Below, piece by piece: positions 25,195-34,438 of a stretch of 40,637 nt of DNA. The position numbers were made by a program, and so were the translations under genes. Below the pieces are notes generated by a model that was not told the origin of the DNA, did no database searches, and saw nothing but the letters and a program-made list of their open reading frames with translations. The stretch is from Amycolatopsis coloradensis. GTDB taxonomy: Bacteria > Actinomycetota > Actinomycetes > Mycobacteriales > Pseudonocardiaceae. The stretch covers positions 1,064,989 to 1,105,625 of the forward strand of contig NZ_CP150484.1 in assembly GCF_037997115.1 (NCBI RefSeq), in the 5' to 3' direction. Position 1 is the stretch's first letter, and each line of letters starts with the position of its first letter.

Positions 25195-25947
25195 CTACAG
25201 ATCGACTGCGCGGTACAGCGAACCGACCTCGCCGCGGTTCAGGCGCCGGATCGAACCCGACCGCTGGGCACCGAGCTGGACGTCGCCCAGCGCGGTCCGG
25301 ACCAGTTTGCGCACCGGGTGCCCGGTGGCCGCCATCAGCCGCCGCACGATGTGCTTGCGACCCTCGTGGATGACCAGTTCGATCTGGGTACGCCCGGCCA
25401 GCATGTCCTTGACCCGGAACTGGTCGACCTTGACGATGCCGTCCGGCAGCTCGAACCCCGCTCGCAGCTCCTTGCCGAGCCCACGCGGGACGATGCCCTC
25501 GACCTCGGCGAAGTAGGTCTTCAGCACGCGGAACGACGGGTGCATCAGCCGGTGGCCGAGGTCGCCGTCGTTGGTGAGCAGCAGGAGTCCTTCGGTGTTT
25601 TCGTCGAGCCTGCCGACGTGCACGATGCCGGGGGTCTCCTCGTACCGTCCGCGCAGGTAGTCGCCGACGCACGGACGGCCGCGGTCGTCGTTCATCGTGC
25701 TGTGCACGCCCTTGGGCTTGTTCAGCAGGAGGTAGACGAGGTCCTCGCGGACCTGGACGCGGGTGCCGTCGACGTGGATCACGGAGTTGTCCGGATCGAC
25801 CCGGCGGCCGAGTTCGGTGACCACCTTGCCGTCCACGCTCACGCGACCACGCACGATCAGGTCCTCGGCCGCGCGCCGCGAGGCGACGCCTGCCTGCGAA
25901 AGGACCTTCTGCAGCCGAATGCCGTCGGGATGCGGGTCAGATGTCAT
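25195..25947 (-). CDS. rluB: 23S rRNA pseudouridine synthase RluB-type
   Basis: A 250-residue enzyme. The N-terminal S4 RNA-binding domain is at about 10-58 (RLQKVLSQAGVASRRAAEDLI). The catalytic domain contains LLNKPKGV and the active-site block HVGRLDENTEGLLLLTNDG with the catalytic Asp. It modifies uridine in 23S rRNA, by family. The ATG at 25947 overlaps the scpB stop by 11 nt, so it is coupled to the scpA-scpB unit. This order matches M. tuberculosis Rv1709-Rv1711. Confidence 0.95.
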   Translation of the reverse strand: MTSDPHPDGIRLQKVLSQAGVASRRAAEDLIVRGRVSVDGKVVTELGRRVDPDNSVIHVDGTRVQVREDLVYLLLNKPKGVHSTMNDDRGRPCVGDYLRGRYEETPGIVHVGRLDENTEGLLLLTNDGDLGHRLMHPSFRVLKTYFAEVEGIVPRGLGKELRAGFELPDGIVKVDQFRVKDMLAGRTQIELVIHEGRKHIVRRLMAATGHPVRKLVRTALGDVQLGAQRSGSIRRLNRGEVGSLYRAVDL

Positions 25948-26719
25948 CGATGGTGTCCACTTCGGGTAGCAACGGAGCGATGGGCGGAAGGTCGGCCAGG
26001 GACGAGAGGCCCAGTCGCTCCAGGAACAGCTCGGTCGTCACGTACAGCGTGCCTGTGGTTTCGGGGTCGGTCCCCATCTCCTCGATCAGGCCGCGCGCCA
26101 GCAGCGTCCTGATCACCCCGTCCACGTTCACCCCTCGGACGGCGGCGACCCTGGCCCTGGTCACCGGCTGCCGATAGGCGATCACGGCGAGGCTCTCCAG
26201 TGCGGCTCGCGTCAGCTTGGAACGCTGGCCGTCGAGCAGAAGCTTCTCCACGAACGGGGCATAGACGTCCCTAGTGTAGAACCGCCACCCTTCGCCGACG
26301 CGGCGCAGGTCGATTCCGCTGGTCCGCTCGGTGAACTTCTGCGCCATCGTGCGCAGCGCCACGGTCACCCGCGACACGGGTTGCCCGACGGTGTCGGCGA
26401 GCGATTCCTCGTTGATCGGCGAGTCGACGACCAGGAGCAACGCCTCGAGCGCCGCTTCGAGCGCCTCGTCGGAGGTGACGTCGGGGTAGTCGCCGTCGCC
26501 CGCCGCGACGAGCCCCTCGTCGGCAGGCGGCTCCGCCTCCCCCGCCTCGGCGGTCTCCGGCGGGCCGAAAGCGTCCTTCGCCTCATCCGACGCGACGAAA
26601 GCGTCCTTCACCTCGTCGGACTCGGCGATGGGAGCCTTCGGCCCATCCCCGGTCTCGTCTGCTTCGGGTGCTTCGCTCTCTTCGGTCTTCTCGGTCTCTT
26701 CGGTGTTCTCCGGGCTCAC
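25937..26719 (-). CDS. scpB: condensin subunit ScpB
   Basis: A 260-residue protein. The first about 85 residues are acidic and low-complexity, with a repeated unit (DEVKDAF, DEAKDAF). Two winged-helix domains follow (about 90-245), with EEGWRFYTRDVYAPFVEKLL-like and TRAALESLAVIAYRQPVT motifs typical of ScpB. It forms the SMC-ScpAB complex that organises the chromosome. The GTG start at 26719 overlaps the scpA stop by 4 nt (GTGA), with GAGGAG upstream. Confidence 0.95.
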   Translation of the reverse strand: MSPENTEETEKTEESEAPEADETGDGPKAPIAESDEVKDAFVASDEAKDAFGPPETAEAGEAEPPADEGLVAAGDGDYPDVTSDEALEAALEALLLVVDSPINEESLADTVGQPVSRVTVALRTMAQKFTERTSGIDLRRVGEGWRFYTRDVYAPFVEKLLLDGQRSKLTRAALESLAVIAYRQPVTRARVAAVRGVNVDGVIRTLLARGLIEEMGTDPETTGTLYVTTELFLERLGLSSLADLPPIAPLLPEVDTIDDI

Positions 26720-27651
26720 CCGTACTCCTCGTCCTCAGCGGCGGCGCGATCGTGCTCGGCCGCCACCGACGCCTCCTCCACGGATCCGCCGGTCCAGCGC
26801 ACGTGCAGTTCGGCGAGTGCCTCCAGCTGCTCGAACTGGACCGAGGCCTCCCGGTACAGCTCCAGCAGCGCGAGGAACCGCGCCACGATCTCGACGGTGT
26901 GCTCGCAGTCCTCGACCAGCTCACCGAAGGTCGCTTCGCCTCGTTCCGCCAGCTTGAGCCGCAGCAGCGCGGCGTGTTCGCGCACCGAGACCCGGCCCAT
27001 GTGGATGTGCGCGATCGACACCGTCGGCGGCGGCTTCGGTTTGAAGACCGCGACCGCGATCTCGGCGAACTTCGCCGGGTCGACGCCGAGCATCACCTCG
27101 GGCAGCAGGCCCATGAACCGGTCCTCCAGCGCGACCGACCGGGGGTACCGCCGCAGGGCGCCGGCCTCCAGTTCCCCGAACAGGGCCGCGACCTGCTTGT
27201 ACGCCCGGTACTGCAGCACGCGCGCGAACAGCAGATCCCGTGCTTCGAGCAGGGCGAGGTCGTCTTCGCTCTCCACCTCGGCGGCGGGCAGCAGCCGCGC
27301 CGCCTTGAGGTCGAGCAGGGTCGCCGCGATGACCAGGAACTCGGTCGTCTCGTCGAGGTTCCACTCCGTGCCGAGTGCACGGGTGTAGGCGATGAAATCG
27401 TCCGTGACCTGGTGCAACGCGACTTCGGTGACGTCGAGCTGGTGCTGCGAGATCAGCTGGAGCAGCAGATCGAAGGGGCCCTGGAAGTTCGACAGGTTCA
27501 CCTTGAACTTGGACGTGCTCAGCTCTTCACTGGCCAGTCCTTCGGGGACCATCCCGCCGTGCACGGTCTCGTGCACGGCGGGGGTCTCGTCTGCCTCTGT
27601 CCGCTCGACCGGCTCTGAGCCGCTGGGAGCAGCCGCGGCCGGGTCGTCCAT
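26716..27651 (-). CDS. scpA: kleisin subunit ScpA
   Basis: A 311-residue kleisin that bridges SMC heads. The N-terminal SMC-binding part contains FQGPFDLLLQLISQHQLDVTEV at about 55-77. A C-terminal winged helix follows the helical middle. The first about 45 residues are an acidic, unconserved lead. The ATG at 27651 shares one base with the stop of the upstream RHH-like gene (TGATG). Confidence 0.95.
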   Translation of the reverse strand: MDDPAAAAPSGSEPVERTEADETPAVHETVHGGMVPEGLASEELSTSKFKVNLSNFQGPFDLLLQLISQHQLDVTEVALHQVTDDFIAYTRALGTEWNLDETTEFLVIAATLLDLKAARLLPAAEVESEDDLALLEARDLLFARVLQYRAYKQVAALFGELEAGALRRYPRSVALEDRFMGLLPEVMLGVDPAKFAEIAVAVFKPKPPPTVSIAHIHMGRVSVREHAALLRLKLAERGEATFGELVEDCEHTVEIVARFLALLELYREASVQFEQLEALAELHVRWTGGSVEEASVAAEHDRAAAEDEEYG

Positions 27652-28064
27652 CAGCTCTCGGTCTCTTTCCCGTCCTCGCTGCCCGCCCGCAGACGCTGGA
27701 CGAGGACCGAGTCCTCGCCCGCCGCGTCGAAGTCGGCCAGCAGCACGGCCACCGCCTCGCGGACCAGCCTGCCGCGATCGAGTACGAGGCCGTGCTTCGC
27801 CCGGAGGTTCAGCCTGGCCTGCTCCATCGCCAGCAGTTCGTCGCCGGAGACGTAGACGGTGATCTTCGCGTCGTGCTTGGTCCGCCCGGACCCGCTGCGC
27901 GCGGCACGGGTCAGCTGTTCCTTGTGCGCGTTCCCCGTCTCGTTCCCGTTGCCGTTCCCCTTCGCGGGGGCGGGCTGTTCGGGCGCGGGCGGCAGATCGA
28001 GCGCGGGGCTGGAGGTGATCCTGAAAAGTTCGGACGCTCCGGGCAGGGAAGCTCGCCTGCTCAC
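27651..28064 (-). CDS. ribbon-helix-helix-like DNA-binding protein between parA and scpA
   Basis: A 137-residue protein. The C-terminal half reads as one RHH unit: strand KITVYVS (67-73), helix about 74-91, helix about 98-111 (RLVREAVAVLLADF). The N-terminus (MSRRASLPGASELFR) is short and basic, followed by a low-complexity Pro/Asn/Gly linker (about 25-60). ParG-like partition proteins also combine a flexible N-terminus that stimulates ParA with an RHH DNA binder. It overlaps parA by 4 nt and scpA by 1 nt, so the three are translated together. The fold is inferred from pattern; no function is proven. Confidence 0.75.
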   Translation of the reverse strand: MSRRASLPGASELFRITSSPALDLPPAPEQPAPAKGNGNGNETGNAHKEQLTRAARSGSGRTKHDAKITVYVSGDELLAMEQARLNLRAKHGLVLDRGRLVREAVAVLLADFDAAGEDSVLVQRLRAGSEDGKETES

Positions 28065-29077
28065 CGAGCGATCACCTCACGGGCAAGCGCGCGATAGGCC
28101 GCCGCGCCTGCTGATTTGGGAGCCCAGGTCGTGATCGGCTCGCCCGCGACCGTCGTCTCGGGGAACCGCACGGTGCGGTTGATCACCGTGTCGAACACGG
28201 TGTCGCCGAATGCCTCCACCACTCTCGCCATGACCTCCTTCGAGTGCAGGGTTCTCGGGTCGTACATGGTGGCGAGAATCCCGGTGATGTCCAGTTTGGG
28301 GTTGAGGCGTTCCTGCACCTTCTCGATGGTGTCGATCAGGAGCGCTACGCCTCGCAGACTGAAGAACTCGCACTCCAGCGGGATGATCACACCGTCCGCG
28401 GCGGTCAGTGCGTTCACCGTCAGCAGGCCTAGCGAGGGCTGGCAGTCGACAAGAACATAGTCGTAGTCGTTCATGACCGGACGAAGGACCCGTAACAAAG
28501 TGTGTTCGCGCCCTACCTCTGCGACCAACTGGACCTCGGCAGCGGACAGGTCGATGTTGCTCGGCAGCAGGTCGACGCCGTCCACCCGGGTCTTCCGGAT
28601 GACGTCGGTGATACCGACCGAGCGCTCCATGATGACGTTGTAGACCGTCTGGTCCAGCTCGTGCGGCTGAATGCCGAGGCCGACCGAGAGCGCGCCCTGG
28701 GGGTCGAAGTCGACCAGCAGTACCCGGCGGCCGCATTCGGCCAGCGCCGCACCGAGGTTGATGGTCGAGGTGGTCTTGCCGACCCCGCCCTTCTGGTTGC
28801 ACATGGCCATCACCAGTGCGGGACCGTGCCGGTCCAGCGGCGGCGGATCGGGGATCTCGCGGAACGGACGGCCCGTGGGGCCGATACCGTCCCTCTCGAG
28901 TTCTTGCTGCTTGGTTTCTTTGGCGCGCTTGGCCTTGCGGCCGCGGGAAGAGATCGTGTCCTCCGACGGTTCGTCGCCGTCGTGTTCGGCGGGGGTTGCG
29001 ATGGTCACCTGGCTGAGGCTCGCCGCGGCCGAACCGGCGGACGCGGACGGCTTCGCCGGCTCGTTCGGTGTCGACAT
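28061..29077 (-). CDS. parA: ParA-family ATPase (Soj/MinD-type)
   Basis: A 338-residue ATPase. A 90-residue disordered N-terminus precedes the deviant Walker A CNQKGGVGKTTSTINL. Walker A' is VLLVDFDPQGALSVGLG, and Walker B lies in YDYVLVDCQPSLGLLT. The ATG at 29077 is used because GAGGAG lies 8 nt upstream; an earlier in-frame start would put 24 extra residues without a ribosome site. It matches Rv1708 by position. It lies upstream of the RHH-like gene and scpA/scpB, apart from the usual chromosomal parAB at the origin. Confidence 0.92.
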   Translation of the reverse strand: MSTPNEPAKPSASAGSAAASLSQVTIATPAEHDGDEPSEDTISSRGRKAKRAKETKQQELERDGIGPTGRPFREIPDPPPLDRHGPALVMAMCNQKGGVGKTTSTINLGAALAECGRRVLLVDFDPQGALSVGLGIQPHELDQTVYNVIMERSVGITDVIRKTRVDGVDLLPSNIDLSAAEVQLVAEVGREHTLLRVLRPVMNDYDYVLVDCQPSLGLLTVNALTAADGVIIPLECEFFSLRGVALLIDTIEKVQERLNPKLDITGILATMYDPRTLHSKEVMARVVEAFGDTVFDTVINRTVRFPETTVAGEPITTWAPKSAGAAAYRALAREVIAR

Positions 29078-29111
29078 GGCGCGAAAGCTCCTCTTCGGCA
29101 GGATCATCGGC

Positions 29112-29141
29112 AGCCTATGCGCGATCCGCGAGTCGAGCCAA
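29112..29141 (-). promoter_or_regulatory. putative promoter for the parA-scpAB-rluB unit
   Basis: On the minus strand TTGGCT (29136-29141) and TAGGCT (29112-29117) are spaced by 18 nt, 35 nt upstream of the parA ATG. The -10 box fits the TANNNT pattern. It would drive parA, the RHH-like gene, scpA, scpB and rluB. Confidence 0.4.
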
Positions 29142-29180
29142 CGAGGCACGCCGGGACCGACCGGGTCGTTTAGGCGCTGT

Positions 29181-30116
29181 CTAGCCGAGCGCGCGGGGAT
29201 GTGCTGTCGCGTAAACCTCGCGGAGCGTGTTGACCGTGACCAGCGTGTACACCTGGGTGGTGGTCACCGAAGCGTGGCCGAGGAGTTCCTGCACGACGCG
29301 GACGTCGGCGCCGCCTTCGAGAAGATGCGTGGCGAAGGAATGGCGCAGCGTGTGCGGGGAGACGCCCGCCGTGATCCCCGCGGATTCCGCGGTGTCCTTG
29401 AGAACCTGCCACGCGCTCTGCCGGGAAAGCCTGGAACCGCGGGCGTTCAGGAACATCGCCGGCGTCCCCCTGCCGTGGGTGGCGAGCGCCGGCCGCGCGC
29501 GGACGAGGTACGCGTGCACCGCTTCCAGCGCGGGACGGCCGATCGGCACGATGCGCTGCTTGCCGCCCTTGCCGTCGAGCAGCACGGTCCGTTCGGTGTC
29601 GTCGATGTCGTCGACGTCGAGCCCCACGGCCTCCGAGATCCGCGCGCCGGTGGAGTAGAGCAGCTCCAGCAGCGCCCGGTCCCGCAGCGGGCGTTCGCCC
29701 TCGGGCGGCGGGGTTTCCAGCAGTTTCAGCACGTCGGCCACCGGCAGCGCCTTGGGCAGCCGTTTGGCCGCCGCGGGCGGGCGGACCTCGCGGGCCGGAT
29801 CGTGCTCGGTGATGCCGTCGGCGTGCGCGAACTTGTGCAGGCCTCGCACCGCGACCAGCGCTCGGGCCGCCGAGGACGCGGCGAGCGGCCGATGCTCTTC
29901 GTCGCCTTCGCGCAGTGCCGCGCCGAACGAGGTGATGTGCGCCGAGGTGACATCGCCGAAGCACTCGACGTCGGCATCGCCGAGGTACGCGGTGTACCGG
30001 CGCAGGTCGCGGGAGTAGCTGTCGAGGGTGTTCCTCGCGGTTCCGCGCTCGACCACCAGATGGTCGAGGTAAGCGGCGACCACCTGGGCGACTCCGGTAC
30101 CGCCGGCCCGTGACAC
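29181..30116 (-). CDS. xerD: tyrosine recombinase XerD
   Basis: A 311-residue recombinase that resolves chromosome dimers at dif. The N-terminal core-binding domain covers about 8-95. The catalytic domain shows Arg in STGARISE, Lys in GKGGKQR, His/Arg in [10 protein letters not shown], His in LLGHAS and the nucleophile Tyr in TTQVYT. Length and all catalytic residues are normal. The GTG at 30116 lacks a strong ribosome site. It matches Rv1701. Confidence 0.95.
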   Translation of the reverse strand: MSRAGGTGVAQVVAAYLDHLVVERGTARNTLDSYSRDLRRYTAYLGDADVECFGDVTSAHITSFGAALREGDEEHRPLAASSAARALVAVRGLHKFAHADGITEHDPAREVRPPAAAKRLPKALPVADVLKLLETPPPEGERPLRDRALLELLYSTGARISEAVGLDVDDIDDTERTVLLDGKGGKQRIVPIGRPALEAVHAYLVRARPALATHGRGTPAMFLNARGSRLSRQSAWQVLKDTAESAGITAGVSPHTLRHSFATHLLEGGADVRVVQELLGHASVTTTQVYTLVTVNTLREVYATAHPRALG

Positions 30117-30201
30117 ACGGACACTCTAGGACGACCGCGACCCGTTCGGGGGTTCGCCGCGCGTACCGCGTCGCGGGTGTGAAACGGGCTACCTTGGGAG
30201 C

Positions 30202-30687
30202 ATGTCCCAGCAACCGGACCCGGACGAAATGCGCGCCGGCACCGCCGAGCGCGAGGAGGCGGCGCGGCTGCTCGCCGACCACTACAGCCAGGGAAGGATC
30301 ACGCCGGACGAGTACGAGGGCCGCGTCCTCGCCGCGTACGAGGCCGTGACGTTCGGCGAACTCCGGCCGCTGTTCCAGGACCTTCCCGCGCCTCATCCGG
30401 CGTACCTGGCGCCGCGGTTCGACCCGCCGCCGTTCGTGCCCGTGTACCAGCGGCCCGCCGCGGTCGCGCCGTACTCACCGAAGTCGAAGGTCGCCGCCGG
30501 GGTGCTGCAGATCGTGCTGCCGTTCGGGATCGGGCGCTTCTACACCGGCCATGTCGGGCTCGCGCTGGGCCAACTGGCGGTCGTGGTGGTCACCTGCGGC
30601 ATCGGCGCGGTCTGGCCGTTGGTCGACGGGATCGTGCTGCTGGCGAACGGCGGCACCGACGCGCAGGGCCGCCGTCTCCGGGACTGA
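30202..30687 (+). CDS. DUF1707 and TM2-domain membrane protein
   Basis: A 161-residue protein. Residues about 10-62 match the DUF1707 actinobacterial domain (RAGTAEREEAARLLADHYSQGRIT, then EYEGRV). A proline-rich linker follows. A TM2 pair covers about 95-150 (LPFGIGRFYTGHVGLALGQL and a second helix). The function is unknown. The ATG at 30202 follows TACCTT at a spacing that suggests a leaderless or very short 5' end. It is divergent from xerD and convergent with nudix across a 22-bp hairpin. Confidence 0.85.
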   Translation: MSQQPDPDEMRAGTAEREEAARLLADHYSQGRITPDEYEGRVLAAYEAVTFGELRPLFQDLPAPHPAYLAPRFDPPPFVPVYQRPAAVAPYSPKSKVAAGVLQIVLPFGIGRFYTGHVGLALGQLAVVVVTCGIGAVWPLVDGIVLLANGGTDAQGRRLRD

Positions 30688-30691
30688 ACGC

Positions 30692-30737
30692 CTCGTGAGT
30701 GGTAAGGACGGTTAGAACCGTCCTTACCACTCACGAG
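30692..30737. terminator. perfect 22-bp hairpin between convergent TM2 and nudix genes
   Basis: Arms 30692-30713 and 30716-30737 pair perfectly around a 2-nt centre (AG). The hairpin starts 5 nt after the TM2 gene stop and ends 2 nt before the nudix stop, so it can terminate both directions. There is no U-tract. Confidence 0.75.
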
Positions 30738-30739
30738 CG

Positions 30740-31366
30740 CTAGAGACCGCGTGAAGCGAACTTCGTCGGCCGATCCTCCCAAGGCGCGTCGGCGGGCCGC
30801 GCCGAAGCCGCCCCCGAAAGCACCGCGTGTGCGGCGAGCACGCCACCGACGGTCGATCCGTTCACCAGCTCACCGGCCAACGCCATCCGGACCGCCTCGG
30901 CGAGCGGGAACTTCCGCATGACGAGGTCCGCCTCCTCATCGCCGAGGACCTCCCTCTCCACTTCGGACAGGTCGCGGGCGAGATAGACACGGACGACCTC
31001 GTCGGTGAAGCCGGGCGACGCCGCGACGTCGACCAGGGTCTCCCAGCGCTCGGCGCTGAGCCCGACCTCCTCGACCAGCTCGCGTTGGGCCGCGCCGACG
31101 GGGTCCTCCCCCGCCTTGTCGATCAGCCCGGCGGGCAGTTCCCACAGCCGCCGCCCGATCGGGTGCCGGTACTGGTGGATCAGCGTCACCGCGCCGTCCT
31201 CGTCGAGCGCGACGACGGCGACCGCGCCGAGGTGCTCGACGACCTCACGGCGGGCGGTGCCGCCGCCGGGCATCACGACCTCGTCGACCCGCAGCCCCAC
31301 CACACGTCCGATGTGGACGTCCTTTGTGGACGCGACGGTGAACTCGTGCTTACCGGGCTCGCTCAC
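30740..31366 (-). CDS. Nudix hydrolase, ADP-ribose pyrophosphatase type
   Basis: A 208-residue hydrolase. The Nudix box is [25 protein letters not shown], with one extra residue between Gly and the first Glu, as often seen in ADP-ribose pyrophosphatases. The upstream strand LWELPAG is typical of this subgroup. The GTG at 31366 overlaps the pyrG stop by 4 nt (GTGA). It matches Rv1700 by position and family. Confidence 0.92.
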   Translation of the reverse strand: MSEPGKHEFTVASTKDVHIGRVVGLRVDEVVMPGGGTARREVVEHLGAVAVVALDEDGAVTLIHQYRHPIGRRLWELPAGLIDKAGEDPVGAAQRELVEEVGLSAERWETLVDVAASPGFTDEVVRVYLARDLSEVEREVLGDEEADLVMRKFPLAEAVRMALAGELVNGSTVGGVLAAHAVLSGAASARPADAPWEDRPTKFASRGL

Positions 31367-33063
31367 CGGGCCACCGTCTGAGGGGCCTCGGGCAGCTCGA
31401 CCGGCAGCCGCTCGGCGACCTTGCGGTCGACGACGGCCTTCACGAACGCGCTGAACAGCGGGTGCGGGCGGGTCGGGCGGCTCTTGAGCTCTGGGTGCGC
31501 CTGGGTGCCGACGAAGAACGGGTGCTTGTCGGCGGGCAGCTCCACGAACTCGACCAGGTGGTCGTCGGGCGAGGTACCCGAGAACACCAGACCGGCGTCG
31601 GAAAGGCGCTTGCGGTAAGCGTTGTTGACCTCGTAGCGGTGACGGTGCCGCTCGGAGACCTCGGTGCTGCCGTACGCCTTCGCGACCTGCGAGCCCGGCT
31701 TGAGCTTGGCGACGTAGGCGCCGAGCCGCATGGTGCCGCCCATGTCGCGCTCGCCGGCGACGACGTCACGCTGGTCGGCCATCGTCGAGATGACCGGGTT
31801 CGGGCCGTCCTCGAACTCGGCCGAGTTCGCGTCCTTGATACCCGCCAGGTTCCGCGCCGCGTCGATCACCATGCACTGCAGGCCGAGGCACAGGCCCAGC
31901 AGCGGCAGCCCGTGGGTGCGGGCGTAGGCGATGGCGCCGACCTTGCCCTCGATGCCACGGACGCCGAAGCCGCCCGGGACCAGTACACCGTCCACATCGG
32001 ACAGCGCCGCGGCCGCACCGGCCGGGGTCTCGCAGGAGTCCGAGGGGACCCAGGCGATTTGAACCTTGGCACGGTGGGCGAAACCACCCGCGCGCAGGGC
32101 TTCGGTCACCGACAGGTAGGCGTCCGGCAGGTCGATGTACTTGCCGACGAGCGCGACCCGCACCGTCTCCGACGGGTTGTGCACGCGGTCGAGCAGGTCG
32201 CCCCACACGGTCCAGTCGACGTCGCGGAACGGCAGCCCGAGGCGGCGCACCACGTAGGCGTCGAGCGCCTCACGGTGCAGCACCTTCGGGATGTCGTAGA
32301 TCGACGGCGCGTCGGGGCAGGCGATGACGGCTTCGGTGTCGACGTCGCACATCAGGCCGATCTTGCGCTTGAGGTCCTCCGGCAGCTCACGGTCGGCGCG
32401 GCAGACGAGCGCGTCGGGCTGGATACCGATGTTGCGCAGCGCGGCGACCGAGTGCTGGGTCGGCTTGGTCTTCAGCTCGCCCGACGGGGCGAGGTACGGG
32501 ACCAGGGAGACGTGGAGGAAGAAGCACTGGTCACGGCCGACGTCGTGGCGGACCTGACGGCAGGCCTCCAGGAACGGCAGCGACTCGATGTCGCCCACGG
32601 TGCCGCCGACCTCGGTGATCACGACGTCCGGGCTGTTCCCGTCCTCGTCGGCGCCCGCCGCGGCGGTGATCCTCGCCTTGATCTCGTCGGTGATGTGCGG
32701 GATGACCTGTACGGTGTCGCCGAGGTACTCACCGCGGCGCTCCTTGGCGATGACCTCGGAGTACACCTGCCCGGTGGTGACGTTCGCCTTGCCGTCGAGA
32801 GCCCGGTCGAGAAAACGCTCGTAGTGCCCGATGTCCAGATCGGTCTCGGCGCCGTCGTCGGTGACGAACACCTCACCGTGCTGGAACGGGTTCATCGTGC
32901 CCGGATCGACGTTGAGGTACGGATCCAGCTTCTGCATCGTGACCCGGAGCCCACGTGCGGTAAGGAGCTGACCCAGGCTGGAAGCCGTGAGTCCCTTACC
33001 CAGAGAGGAGGCAACGCCTCCGGTGACAAAGACATACTTGGTAGCCCGCGACTGAAGTCCCAC
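31363..33063 (-). CDS. pyrG: CTP synthase
   Basis: A 566-residue enzyme that makes CTP from UTP, ATP and glutamine. The synthase domain starts [22 protein letters not shown]. The glutaminase domain has the nucleophile in [12 protein letters not shown] and the His-Glu pair in AHPELKS. Length is normal. The GTG at 33063 aligns with the M. tuberculosis start and has GGTGG upstream; a longer start at 33108 would add 15 unconserved residues. It heads a pyrG-nudix unit. Confidence 0.97.
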   Translation of the reverse strand: MGLQSRATKYVFVTGGVASSLGKGLTASSLGQLLTARGLRVTMQKLDPYLNVDPGTMNPFQHGEVFVTDDGAETDLDIGHYERFLDRALDGKANVTTGQVYSEVIAKERRGEYLGDTVQVIPHITDEIKARITAAAGADEDGNSPDVVITEVGGTVGDIESLPFLEACRQVRHDVGRDQCFFLHVSLVPYLAPSGELKTKPTQHSVAALRNIGIQPDALVCRADRELPEDLKRKIGLMCDVDTEAVIACPDAPSIYDIPKVLHREALDAYVVRRLGLPFRDVDWTVWGDLLDRVHNPSETVRVALVGKYIDLPDAYLSVTEALRAGGFAHRAKVQIAWVPSDSCETPAGAAAALSDVDGVLVPGGFGVRGIEGKVGAIAYARTHGLPLLGLCLGLQCMVIDAARNLAGIKDANSAEFEDGPNPVISTMADQRDVVAGERDMGGTMRLGAYVAKLKPGSQVAKAYGSTEVSERHRHRYEVNNAYRKRLSDAGLVFSGTSPDDHLVEFVELPADKHPFFVGTQAHPELKSRPTRPHPLFSAFVKAVVDRKVAERLPVELPEAPQTVAR

Positions 33064-33139
33064 GGGCTTCCACCTTATCGCACGCCCGCCGGGGCGCTCA
33101 CCGGCCACGCCGCAAGCGTCCGATGGAGTGGAAAACCGC

Positions 33140-33145
33140 TACTCT
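33140..33145 (+). promoter_or_regulatory. leaderless-type -10 box for aroA
   Basis: TACTCT ends 6 nt before the aroA GTG at 33152, the spacing expected for a leaderless transcript. No clear -35 box is seen. Confidence 0.35.
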
Positions 33146-33151
33146 CGCGGC

Positions 33152-34438
33152 GTGACAGACGCGCACGACACCTGGACCGCACCGGTCGCGGAAGGCCCGC
33201 TCGACGCGGACATCCGTGTCCCCGGTTCGAAGTCGATCACCAACCGGGCCTACGTCCTCGCCGCGCTCGCCAGCGCGCCGACGCGGGTGCGGACCCCGCT
33301 CGACTCCCGGGACGCGCGCCTGATGCTCGGCGCCATCTACGCACTCGGCGCCCACTCGCAGGGCAGCATCGGCGGCTACCTCGTGCACCCGCTCGGCCCC
33401 GGCCGCGTCCATCCCGACGAGACCGTCCGGGTGGAGCTCGGCAACGCGGGCACGGTCGCCAGGTTCACCCCCGCGCTCGCCGCGCTGGGAACCGGCCCGG
33501 CGCTGTTCGACGGCGACGAAGCCATCCGCCGCCGTCCCATCGGGCCGCTGCTGAAGGCACTTCGCGACCTCGGCGCCCGCATCGACGACGACCGCCGCGA
33601 GGCGCCGCCCTTCACCGTCCACGGCGAAGGCGGCTTGCGGGGCGGCAGGGTCGATCTGGACGCCTCGGCGTCGAGCCAGTTCCTGTCCGCGCTGCTGCTC
33701 GCCGGGCCGTCGTTCCAGCAGGGTGTCACCGTGCGCCTCGTGGGCGGCCAGGTGCCGAGCGAGCCGCATATCGCGATGACCGTCGAGATGCTCCGCCGGT
33801 TCGGGGCCACTGTGGACCGCGAGGGCGCCGAGTTCCACGTCGCGCCGACACGGCTTTCCTGCCCCGAGTACGTCGTCGAGCCGGATCTTTCGACGGCGGC
33901 GCCGTTCGTCGCCGCCGCGATCGCGACCGGCGGCACGGTGCGCATCGCGGGCTGGCCGCAGCGGACGACGCAGCCCGGGGACTGGCTGCGCAGCCTGGCG
34001 CCCGTTCTCGGCGCCACCGCCGAACTCGACGCGGCAGGCCTGACGGTCACCGGCAGCGGCACGATTCCCGGCGTCGAACTGGACCTCCACGACGTCGGCG
34101 AGCTGACGCCGGTGATCGCGGCGCTGCTGTGCTTCGCCGAGGGACCGTCGGTCATCTCCGGGGTGGCGCATCTTCGCGGCCACGAGACCGACCGGCTGAC
34201 CGCGCTCGCCACCGAACTGTCGTCGCTCGGCGCCGACGTCCGCGAGACCGAGGACGGGCTGCGGATCACGCCGGCGCCGCTGCACGGCGGGAAGTTCCAC
34301 ACCTACGACGACCATCGGCTGGTGATGGCGGCCGCGGTGCTCGGCCTGAAGGTCGAAGGGGTCGAGGTGGAGAATCCGGGGACGGTCGGAAAGACCTTCC
34401 CCGGATTCGCCGAAGCCTGGACCTCGATGCTCGGCTAG
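33152..34438 (+). CDS. aroA: EPSP synthase (3-phosphoshikimate 1-carboxyvinyltransferase)
   Basis: A 428-residue shikimate pathway enzyme. Key blocks are PGSKSITNRAYVL, ELGNAGTVARF, DASASSQFLSALLL, DVGELTPVIAALL (catalytic Asp) and LRGHETDRLTAL (catalytic Glu). The last reads RGHETDRL instead of the usual RVKETDR, as also in M. tuberculosis AroA. The GTG at 33152 is used; it is divergent from pyrG. Its TAG shares the CTAG with the stop of the converging pseudogene. Confidence 0.95.
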   Translation: MTDAHDTWTAPVAEGPLDADIRVPGSKSITNRAYVLAALASAPTRVRTPLDSRDARLMLGAIYALGAHSQGSIGGYLVHPLGPGRVHPDETVRVELGNAGTVARFTPALAALGTGPALFDGDEAIRRRPIGPLLKALRDLGARIDDDRREAPPFTVHGEGGLRGGRVDLDASASSQFLSALLLAGPSFQQGVTVRLVGGQVPSEPHIAMTVEMLRRFGATVDREGAEFHVAPTRLSCPEYVVEPDLSTAAPFVAAAIATGGTVRIAGWPQRTTQPGDWLRSLAPVLGATAELDAAGLTVTGSGTIPGVELDLHDVGELTPVIAALLCFAEGPSVISGVAHLRGHETDRLTALATELSSLGADVRETEDGLRITPAPLHGGKFHTYDDHRLVMAAAVLGLKVEGVEVENPGTVGKTFPGFAEAWTSMLG

